64,000 bases of DNA. Source: Flammeovirga pectinis (GTDB lineage Bacteria; Bacteroidota; Bacteroidia; Cytophagales; Flammeovirgaceae). Position 1 is the stretch's first letter; each line of letters starts with the position of its first letter. The notes under the pieces are model-generated. The model was given only the letters and a program-made list of their open reading frames with translations. It searched no databases and was not told the DNA's origin. The stretch lies in contig NZ_CP034562.1 in assembly GCF_003970675.1 (NCBI RefSeq), forward strand, positions 1,426,001 to 1,490,000. Reading direction: 5' to 3'. Below are positions 33,361 through 40,344 of this stretch, one piece after another. The translations under genes and the position numbers were made by a program.

Positions 33361-35223
33361 ATGGGTACTCCACAAGACGAAAATCAAACTAATGAGTTAC
33401 AAGAATCTAATGTAACAGAAAATACAGCATCGCAACTTGATGATGTAGCTGACATGGACGATGTAGCAGATTTTGGTGATGATGACGCAAAAGCAACAAT
33501 CGAAGAAGAATTACAAGAAGACCAAGATTTTTCGGGTCTTTCTAAAACTGAATTACTAAAAGAAATTCAGAAATTAGTAGGTAATACTGACGTTGTTAAA
33601 GCAGAACGTATTTCTAAAAAAATCAAAGAATCTTTTGATCCTATTAGAATTGCAGAAGAATCAGCAGCAAAAGAGCAATTTAAAGCTGATAATGGAGATG
33701 TAGAAGGTTTTGAATATACGGATTCAGAAGTAAAAGATTTCTACGAGGCATTCCGTACAATTAGAACAGATCGTCGTCAACATTTTGAGCAAATGCAAAA
33801 AATGCGTGATGATAATTTAAAGAAGAAACGTTCTATTATCGCTCAAGTCAAAGAGTTAATTGAAAACACTGACGACATGGGCGTAATGACCAAAGTTAAA
33901 GAACTTCAGAAAGAATGGAAAGCTACAGGAGCTGTACCACAACAATTCGCTGAAGAAATCTACAAAACTTATGGTGCGTTGCTTGACCGTTTTTATGATC
34001 AGATGAGTATCGAATTCGAATTAAAAGAATTAGATAGACAGCACAATCTAAAAGCGAAACGTTCTTTAATTGAGAGAGCTGAAAAACTTATAGAAATGGA
34101 GAATATTACTGAGGCTGTACAGCACCTTAATGCTCTTCATGAAGAATTTAGAAGTATTGGTCCGGTTCCTAAAGAGGAAAAAGACAATATCTGGAATAGC
34201 TTCAAAGAAATTTCTGATAAGATTTATGATATAAAAAGAAAGCACGCTGAAGAATTTAAAATTGTGTTAGATGCTAACATGAAATTAAAGCAAGCATTGT
34301 GTTTAAAAGTTGAACCTTTCTCTTCTTTCAATACAGATCGTATTAAAGAATGGAATGAAGAAACTAAAAAATTATTAGCTGTTCAGAAAGAATGGGAGAC
34401 AGTAGGTCCTGTTCCAAGAGAAGTAGCTAATGGAATTAACAAACAATTCTGGGCAAACTTTAAGCAATTCTTTGCTAACAAAAATAAATTCTTCGAAGTT
34501 TTAGAAGCAGAAAGAGCTATAAACTTAGAAAAGAAGAATGCATTGGTTAAAAAGGCAGAAGAGCATAAAGAAAGTACAGATTGGAACGGATCTTCTGATG
34601 CATTAATTTCTTTACAGAAACAATGGAAGAGCATTGGGCCAGTTCCTGAGAAGTTTAGAGATTCAGTTTATGCTGAATTTAAAGCAGCTTGTGATGCTTT
34701 CTTTGATAGAAAACGTAACAAACGTAACGAAGACAACAAGGAATTTTTAGAAAACTTGAAAAAGAAAGAAGAAATTTGCCTTGAGATATCAAAATTAACT
34801 GCTGATAAAACAGCATTTGATCAAGCTATTATTGAAGAAAAATCTTCTGCATTCTTTGAAATTGGTTTTGTACCAAGAAAAGAAAAAGATGCAATTGTTG
34901 ATAAATTTGTTGCTGCTATCGAAGCATTTGTAGAAACAGCAACTGATTTAGACGAAAAAGGTAAATTACAAGCATTAGCAGCTGTATTTAACCATATTCC
35001 TGGTGGTGGAAATAGATTCCGTAACCAAGAGCAAAATATTAGAACTAAGGTTAAAAACTTAGAAGATGATATTGCTTTATGGCAAAATAACTTAGCATTC
35101 TTTGCAAACTCTAAAACGGCAAACAAGTTGTTAGAAGAGTATAATGTAAAAATTGATGATGCTAAAGTTGAAGTAGTAAAATTGAAAGATCAATTAAAAG
35201 TTATTCAATCATTGGATAACTAG
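33361..35223 (+). CDS. DUF349 repeat protein
   Basis: 620 residues, cytosolic, highly charged and helical. An acidic N-terminus (about 1-60) is followed by several DUF349 units of about 70-75 residues, each with the marker W-x-x-x-G-x-V/P then a F/W-x-x-F-x-x-x-x-x-F/Y stretch (for example WKATGAVPQQFAEEIY, WETVGPVPREVANGIN, WKSIGPVPEKFRDSVY). The C-terminal 90 residues are a coiled coil. DUF349 proteins are found in many Bacteroidetes, with unknown role. The ATG has a conventional leader with a -7 box, and a strong terminator follows at 35244-35284. Confidence 0.88.
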   Translation: MGTPQDENQTNELQESNVTENTASQLDDVADMDDVADFGDDDAKATIEEELQEDQDFSGLSKTELLKEIQKLVGNTDVVKAERISKKIKESFDPIRIAEESAAKEQFKADNGDVEGFEYTDSEVKDFYEAFRTIRTDRRQHFEQMQKMRDDNLKKKRSIIAQVKELIENTDDMGVMTKVKELQKEWKATGAVPQQFAEEIYKTYGALLDRFYDQMSIEFELKELDRQHNLKAKRSLIERAEKLIEMENITEAVQHLNALHEEFRSIGPVPKEEKDNIWNSFKEISDKIYDIKRKHAEEFKIVLDANMKLKQALCLKVEPFSSFNTDRIKEWNEETKKLLAVQKEWETVGPVPREVANGINKQFWANFKQFFANKNKFFEVLEAERAINLEKKNALVKKAEEHKESTDWNGSSDALISLQKQWKSIGPVPEKFRDSVYAEFKAACDAFFDRKRNKRNEDNKEFLENLKKKEEICLEISKLTADKTAFDQAIIEEKSSAFFEIGFVPRKEKDAIVDKFVAAIEAFVETATDLDEKGKLQALAAVFNHIPGGGNRFRNQEQNIRTKVKNLEDDIALWQNNLAFFANSKTANKLLEEYNVKIDDAKVEVVKLKDQLKVIQSLDN

Positions 35224-35243
35224 AATTGTTTTTTTTGAGATAT

Positions 35244-35284
35244 AAAAAGCCATCGTAGAACTATTCTATGATGGCTTTTTTTTT
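35244..35284 (+). terminator. Terminator after the DUF349 gene
   Basis: Arms AAAAAGCCATC and GATGGCTTTTT with a longer TAGAA/TTCTA stem; T run follows. Confidence 0.88.
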
Positions 35285-35601
35285 ATGCACTACAAATTTT
35301 TGTTTTAATGTGAAATACATATATTGAAATAAGAATTTGATTAAATTGTTATTTTCTTAATAAAGTTAACAACTTTAGGAATCAGACCCGTGTTTTGCTA
35401 TTTTTATAGAGATCAAAATATTTTTATGTACTAGAGAAGTTATTGGCCTTAAATTACTATGAGATTTAATACCATAAACATGTAGGTTATAACACCTCAA
35501 AGCCTTTCTATCTATTAAGGACGAACCTTAAATACAACCGTTCGGTTATTGCCTCTAGTATTTCACATTGAGAGTTATGTTAAGCTCTCGAAACAATCAA
35601 T
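35285..35601 (+). promoter_or_regulatory. Long leader of BCCT gene with three inverted repeats
   Basis: A 317-base non-coding stretch. Near the gene lie three close inverted repeats: TTAAGG/CCTTAA (35515-35520, 35526-35531, 5-base loop), AACCG/CGGTT (35536-35540, 35543-35547, 2-base centre) and GAGAG/CTCTC (about 35571-35590). The closely spaced symmetric sites suggest operator sites for a dimeric regulator or RNA hairpins. No coding frame was seen. Confidence 0.5.
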
Positions 35602-37176
35602 ATGAGTAGAATTAGGAGTGACGAAAGAACTTTTATGGGTTTTAAAGCAAATGGACCTGTGTCTATTACATCAATTTTAGTTATTGCTACCTTGGTAATA
35701 ACAACTTTGGTTGTTGGGGAACCCATGGAAGCCTGGTTTAAAGAAACTCAAAATACAGTTGCTAACAATGTAGGATGGTTATTTATTCTGTTAGTTAATT
35801 GTGTACTTATTTATGCAATATTTCTTGGTTTTAGTAAATTTGGAAAAATACGAATAGGAGGTAAAGATGCTAAACCTGAGTTTACTACAACAGCATGGTT
35901 TTCTATGCTTTTTAGTGCAGGTATGGGAATTGGATTATTATTTTGGAGTGTAGCTGAGCCTATAAACCATTTTAAAAGTAATCCTTTTATAGCTGCTGGA
36001 GGTGATGCAGCTCAGGCTGCAGAATATGCAATGGGTATTACATTTCTACATTGGGGTGTTCACGCTTGGGCATTATATGCTGTTGTAGGGTTAGCATTAG
36101 CTTTCTTTACTTTTAATTTAAAGTTGCCGCTTACTATCCGTTCTATCTTCTTCCCATTATTTGGAAATAAAATTTACGGAGTATTAGGCGATATCATTGA
36201 TACAATTTCTGTAATCGCTACGTTATTTGGTCTAGCTACATCACTTGGGTTTGGAGTTCAGCAAATAAATTCTGGTCTAACGTATTTATTTAATATTCCT
36301 ACAAGTAATACAGTTGAACTAACCCTGATAGTAATTATCACAGGTTTGGCTACATTGTCTCTTGTTTTAGGGTTGGATAAAGGTATAAGAATGTTGAGTG
36401 AGTGGAACATGAGACTTGCTTTAAGTTTAATGGTTTTAATGTTAATCATTGGACCAACATTATTCTTATTAAAATCATTCGTTCAAAATGTAGGTTACTA
36501 CTTCTATGAATTTTTTGAATTAAGTTTCTGGACAAACTCTTATAAAGGAGTTGGACAGGAGAAGAATTGGCAAAATTCCTGGACGGTATTCTATTGGGCA
36601 TGGTGGATTTCATGGTCTCCATTTGTAGGTATCTTTATTGCTAGAATCTCTAAAGGTAGAACTGTTAAAGAGTTTATTTTAGGTGTATTAATTATACCTG
36701 CTTTACTTACATTTTTGTGGTTAACAATATTTGGAGGTAGTGCATTGTACCAAGAATTGATTGGAAATCATGCAATTACAGAAGCTGTAAACAAGAATGT
36801 CTCTACGGCAATATATTATTTATTAGAGCAATATCCGTTTACAACATTTGCTTCAATTTTAACAATAATCTTAGTAACATCTTTCTTTGTTACATCTTCA
36901 GATTCAGGATCTTTTGTAGTTGATACATTAACTTCTGGAGGAAGACATGATGCACCAACATACCAAAAAATATTTTGGGCATCAATGGAAGGGTTAATTG
37001 CTGGAGTACTATTAATTGGAGGAGGTTTAACAGCCTTACAAACGGCATCAATATTAACAGGCTTACCTTTTGCTTTAATTATCATTGTAATGTGTTTTAG
37101 TTTCTATAAAGCACTTCGTGATTATTACGAAGAAGAGTACGCTCCGAAAAAACCAACAAAAAAGTTATCTGAATAA
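35602..37176 (+). CDS. BCCT family transporter (betaine/carnitine/choline)
   Basis: 524 residues with 12 hydrophobic segments. Motifs of BCCT transporters: the GMGIGLLFWSVAEP segment (a BCCT signature), and in the ninth segment WAWWISWSPFVGIFIARISKGRT, which carries the substrate-binding aromatic box. The family imports quaternary ammonium compounds such as glycine betaine or choline with Na+ or H+, usually for osmotic protection. No dedicated osmosensory C-terminal coiled coil is apparent; the tail is short and charged. An outer-membrane porin follows, separated by a terminator-like hairpin at 37186-37222; the two probably serve the same substrate. Confidence 0.93.
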   Translation: MSRIRSDERTFMGFKANGPVSITSILVIATLVITTLVVGEPMEAWFKETQNTVANNVGWLFILLVNCVLIYAIFLGFSKFGKIRIGGKDAKPEFTTTAWFSMLFSAGMGIGLLFWSVAEPINHFKSNPFIAAGGDAAQAAEYAMGITFLHWGVHAWALYAVVGLALAFFTFNLKLPLTIRSIFFPLFGNKIYGVLGDIIDTISVIATLFGLATSLGFGVQQINSGLTYLFNIPTSNTVELTLIVIITGLATLSLVLGLDKGIRMLSEWNMRLALSLMVLMLIIGPTLFLLKSFVQNVGYYFYEFFELSFWTNSYKGVGQEKNWQNSWTVFYWAWWISWSPFVGIFIARISKGRTVKEFILGVLIIPALLTFLWLTIFGGSALYQELIGNHAITEAVNKNVSTAIYYLLEQYPFTTFASILTIILVTSFFVTSSDSGSFVVDTLTSGGRHDAPTYQKIFWASMEGLIAGVLLIGGGLTALQTASILTGLPFALIIIVMCFSFYKALRDYYEEEYAPKKPTKKLSE

Positions 37177-37185
37177 TAACTTTCC

Positions 37186-37222
37186 AAAGCCATCAAATTT
37201 AAAGTTTGATGGCTTTTCTTTT
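37186..37222 (+). terminator. Hairpin between BCCT and porin genes
   Basis: AAAGCCATCAAA and TTTGATGGCTTT arms, followed by TTCTTTTA; may be partial, allowing some read-through into the porin. Confidence 0.75.
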
Positions 37223-37258
37223 ATCTAACTCTCTTTTATACAAAAAATTCATAAGGAT

Positions 37259-38419
37259 ATGAATAAAAACCTACTCGTCTTAACTGTCATTTTATTATTA
37301 TTTCATCAATCAATCATCGCACAAGACAAACCCGAAGTATCTATTGATGGGGCTTTGCGTTTCAATTATAATTATTCTAATTGGAAAGAAGGGCAACAAA
37401 AAAGAGGTGGAGACTTTGGTTATGATGTTTTTAGAATTAACCCAACGGCAGCTTATAAAGGAATTACATTAAATGCAGAATTTAGATGGTATTCTGACGC
37501 ATTTGGCGGAGCTATGCTTAAGCAAGGTTGGATGGGTTATAAATTTTCTGAAAGTGATGAAATTCAACTTGGTTTAACTCAAGTGCCCTTCGGTAACAAA
37601 GGATACAACTCTCATAACTGGTTTTTTAGTATCAACTATTACGTTGGTTTAGAAGATGATCATGATATGGGTGTAAAATATATTCATGATAATGATAAAT
37701 GGGATATTGCTGTTGCCTTTTTTAAGAATGCTGAAGAATTACAATTTGGAAGTAGTACAGATGTATCAAATAGCCGTTATGGATACGATATTGGATCTAT
37801 TGATGAAAGTGGTGATGGTACATTACAATATCGAAATAAAGAAGTGAATCAACTAAATGCACGGGTTATCAGAAAGTTTGGTGATAAAGTCAAACATCAA
37901 TTAGGCGTTTCTGGTATGTTTGGTGGTCTATACAACTTAGACACTGAAGATATGGGTAATCATTATGCCGGAGCATTACATTACGATGTAGATTATAAAC
38001 GTTGGAATCTTAAAGCACAATTATCTTATTATAAAAAATCTCCAAATGCACCAGATGGAGAGAGAACAGATGTTGTTGCCATGACAGCATATGGAGCACC
38101 TTATTTAGTTGCTGCAGAAGGAGCGACTTATACATTAGGCGTAAGTTATGACCAACCTGTAGAATGGGGACCTATTTCTAGTTTACTCTTTTATAATGAT
38201 TTTGGTATGCTTGATAAAACCGAAGAAGAGTTTTATGATTCTTATCAAAATGTAACAGGTTGTATGATTTCAGCAGGTATGGTTTACATCTATATGGATG
38301 CCGCTTTTGGTAAAGATCAACCTTGGTTAGGACCTGTGTGGAATGATGCACTTGCTTACGGAACTATGGATGCAGAATGGTTTATGAGATTTAATATCAA
38401 TTTTGGCTTCTACTTCTAG
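37259..38419 (+). CDS. Outer-membrane porin-like protein next to BCCT transporter
   Basis: 386 residues with a signal peptide (cleaved near IIAQDK). The body is a long run of amphipathic strands in the style of Bacteroidetes porins (starts SIDGALRFNYNYSNW and FRINPTAAYKGITLNAEFRWYSD; ends FNINFGFYF, a barrel-type aromatic C-terminus). I cannot assign it to OprP or LamB with confidence; it is a general outer-membrane porin. Its place 82 bases after the BCCT gene suggests it helps the same osmolyte cross the outer membrane. A strong terminator at 38466-38498 ends the unit. Confidence 0.72.
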   Translation: MNKNLLVLTVILLLFHQSIIAQDKPEVSIDGALRFNYNYSNWKEGQQKRGGDFGYDVFRINPTAAYKGITLNAEFRWYSDAFGGAMLKQGWMGYKFSESDEIQLGLTQVPFGNKGYNSHNWFFSINYYVGLEDDHDMGVKYIHDNDKWDIAVAFFKNAEELQFGSSTDVSNSRYGYDIGSIDESGDGTLQYRNKEVNQLNARVIRKFGDKVKHQLGVSGMFGGLYNLDTEDMGNHYAGALHYDVDYKRWNLKAQLSYYKKSPNAPDGERTDVVAMTAYGAPYLVAAEGATYTLGVSYDQPVEWGPISSLLFYNDFGMLDKTEEEFYDSYQNVTGCMISAGMVYIYMDAAFGKDQPWLGPVWNDALAYGTMDAEWFMRFNINFGFYF

Positions 38420-38465
38420 AAACTCAATCTCTGTAGTAGAACATTTGATAAAAAAATACACAAAA

Positions 38466-38498
38466 AAAAAGAGTTAGAAGATACTTCTAACTCTTTTT
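38466..38498 (+). terminator. Strong terminator after porin gene
   Basis: AAAAAGAGTTAGAAG and CTTCTAACTCTTTTT arms with a 3-base loop. Confidence 0.92.
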
Positions 38499-38741
38499 CA
38501 TAACCCAAAAACTAACTATTACTCTTAATCTTTATATTTTTAATTCAGTGTAATACTGAATGTTTTTCCTAACTTATATATTACTTAACGCTATTTTTTG
38601 CATCTAGTTTCGTATATATTGTGAACGAGATATAATGTAATTAATCAAATATTAATACACTCAAAACTATCTTTTATGGATGGTTCTTAAAGTGATAATA
38701 TAGTTGATGCTATACATTTTTGGACTAGTAATTTTTAAAAT

Positions 38742-38817
38742 TAAAGGTGTCTTAGTGTAACTACCTTTAGATATCGTTTTCTAAATAATGTTAAAAAGGT
38801 GATGGTGGTCACCTTTT
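38742..38817 (+). promoter_or_regulatory. Leader with alternative hairpins (attenuator-like)
   Basis: Four short blocks can pair in two exclusive ways. Block 1 TAAAGGT (38742-38748) pairs with block 2 ACCTTTA (38763-38769), and block 3 AAAAGGTGA (38794-38802) with block 4 TCACCTTTT (38809-38817). Alternatively block 1 pairs with 4 and block 2 with 3. The second hairpin is followed by G-rich, not T-rich, bases and lies 56 bases before the ATG of the lipoprotein gene. Confidence 0.45.
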
Positions 38818-38873
38818 GTGTGATTTATAAAGAACACTTTGCGTTTCAATTTAAACCTAACGAAATAATTAAA

Positions 38874-39668
38874 ATGAAAATTTTTATTTACTCTTTGTTA
38901 CTATTAGTAACTATTTTCTCATGTAATAAAGAAACAGTTGAAACTAACGGTAGTTCAATTCCATTACAAACCTTTAAAGGTATTAAAGCTGGATCTTTAA
39001 GATGTAACGTAACTGTTGAATATGGAGATCAACAACAAGTTTTGATTGATGCTGATCAAGATATTTTAAACGCTTTATCATTAGATATTACAGATGATGC
39101 TTCTGCTGTTTGGGAAATCAAATTAGCAGAAAACGTAGCAAATGATTTCTATAATAATCCATTAGAAATCAATATTAAAACTCCTGATTTTCAAAGCTGT
39201 GATATTAGTGGTGATGTTACAGTGAAATTAGTAGATCTTTTATCTTCTACAGGTGATCTTGACCTTGATATTGAAGGGAATAGTTCTTTAGAAGCAGAGA
39301 AAATTACTCGTTATACAAATGAAATTGAAATTTCCGTAAAAAATAGTGGTAGTGTAGTATTCGATGAATGGACAGTTATTAAAGATCTTGATATTGAAGC
39401 GTCTGGAGCTACTACATTGGAACTAAAAGGTGTTGCTAAAGAATATGATGCAGAAGTAACAGAGTCTGGTAATGTTAGTTCGGAAGAATTAGTTACAGAA
39501 AATGCTGATATAAATGCTTCTGGGGCATCACATATTAAAGTAAATTGTACGAAAGTATTGAATGCAACTGCATCTGGAAGTGGCGTTATTGAATATGTAC
39601 AAAACCTTACTGTTACAGTTAACGAAGATGTTTCTGGTGGAGCATCAGTTAGACCTATTTCTAACTAA
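38874..39668 (+). CDS. GIN-domain (DUF2807) lipoprotein
   Basis: 264 residues from the ATG at 38874 (lipobox FSC, Cys17). The frame runs further upstream to a GTG, but the lipoprotein signal MKIFIYSLLLLVTIFSC makes the inner ATG certain. The mature part opens with a strand (PLQTFKGIKAGSLRCNVTVEYGD) and then repeats short beta units around the recurring S-G-x-x-x-L-E pattern (DISGDVTV, IEASGATTLEL, DINASGASHIKV, VSGGASVRPIS), the parallel beta-helix style of the GIN domain, often called a putative autotransporter adhesin head. Exposed on the cell surface or periplasm; role unknown. It has an unusual leader with alternative hairpins. Confidence 0.82.
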   Translation: MKIFIYSLLLLVTIFSCNKETVETNGSSIPLQTFKGIKAGSLRCNVTVEYGDQQQVLIDADQDILNALSLDITDDASAVWEIKLAENVANDFYNNPLEINIKTPDFQSCDISGDVTVKLVDLLSSTGDLDLDIEGNSSLEAEKITRYTNEIEISVKNSGSVVFDEWTVIKDLDIEASGATTLELKGVAKEYDAEVTESGNVSSEELVTENADINASGASHIKVNCTKVLNATASGSGVIEYVQNLTVTVNEDVSGGASVRPISN

Positions 39669-39684
39669 GGAATATACTTAAATC

Positions 39685-39733
39685 AAAAAGCCTAAGTAAG
39701 TAGATTTTAACTCTATTTACTTAGGCTTTTTTT
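39685..39733. terminator. Bidirectional terminator
   Basis: AAGCCTAAGTAA/TTACTTAGGCTT arms with an added TAGA/TCTA stem (one mismatch), flanked by A and T runs, between convergent genes. Confidence 0.9.
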
Positions 39734-39738
39734 ATATT

Positions 39739-40272
39739 TTACATATAACTTTTTCTATCACTATCTTCATCTGGATAATTCTCTAAAGAATTAATTACAG
39801 GAGGCTCGTCTTCAAAAACATCTACACTCAGCCCATCTTCATGAGATAAACTAATTTTAAGTTGATTGTCGTTTTCAAAAGAAATTATCATTTCATCATT
39901 AGCATAAAAATCTTCTTTTATTTTAGTCAGTTTTACCTCCGTAATTTTTTCATTAATTACATCTGCCCAAATATCCATTTTTATTACTCTAAAACTTTTG
40001 ATATCAATTTTACCTTGAAATTGCTCAAGTAGTTTTTTTCGTTCTTCAATAATATCAAAAATTACAATCTTGATACCATCACTTTCTTCTCCTGCCGTAA
40101 AAGTAAGACGAGATTTATCTTCAAAACGTAATTCTAACCAATCAAGACATTGGTATTCCTCATCCTCGTTGGTATTATTACTCCATACGTGATAAACTAC
40201 ATCATTAATTACTGCTCCCTTAAGAGAGAGTAATGTTTCAATTTCTTCTTGCTTAAATTTCTGAATTTCCAT
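39739..40272 (-). CDS. Hypothetical acidic protein (177 aa)
   Basis: Not recognised. No signal peptide; acidic overall, with hydrophobic strands spaced by charges (LKGAVINDVVYHVWSN, CLDWLELRFEDKSRLTF, FYANDEMIISFEND) that suggest a beta-rich, immunity-protein-like small fold, though this is only an impression. The tail is very acidic. It lies downstream of the leucine-rich-repeat gene, with that gene's terminator (40284-40328) in between, so it is likely a separate transcript. The opposite-strand terminator on its right is shared with the GIN lipoprotein gene. Confidence 0.65.
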   Translation of the reverse strand: MEIQKFKQEEIETLLSLKGAVINDVVYHVWSNNTNEDEEYQCLDWLELRFEDKSRLTFTAGEESDGIKIVIFDIIEERKKLLEQFQGKIDIKSFRVIKMDIWADVINEKITEVKLTKIKEDFYANDEMIISFENDNQLKISLSHEDGLSVDVFEDEPPVINSLENYPDEDSDRKSYM

Positions 40273-40283
40273 AGCTATAAATT

Positions 40284-40328
40284 AAAAAGCTCCCATCTAA
40301 AGTAAAGATACTAGATGAGAGCTTTTTT
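40284..40328 (-). terminator. Terminator after the LRR gene
   Basis: AAAAAGCTC, CATCTA pairing with TAGATG, GAGCTTTTT across a 12-base loop; functions on the minus strand. Confidence 0.85.
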
Positions 40329-40344
40329 ATATGTTTTTAATCTA

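Larger units (their letters stand above)
38420..38873. other. 454-base intergenic region before the GIN lipoprotein
   Basis: It holds the porin terminator (38466-38498), a 7-bp inverted repeat ATTCAGT/ACTGAAT (38543-38549, 38555-38561) followed by T's, and the leader described at 38742-38817. No coding frame was seen; a GTG-led extension of the lipoprotein gene at 38799 overlaps the leader and is not believed. Confidence 0.6.

Noticed and set aside
34383-34634. Antisense frames inside the DUF349 gene
   Set aside because: They arise from the coding bias of the real frame and start inside the repeats.
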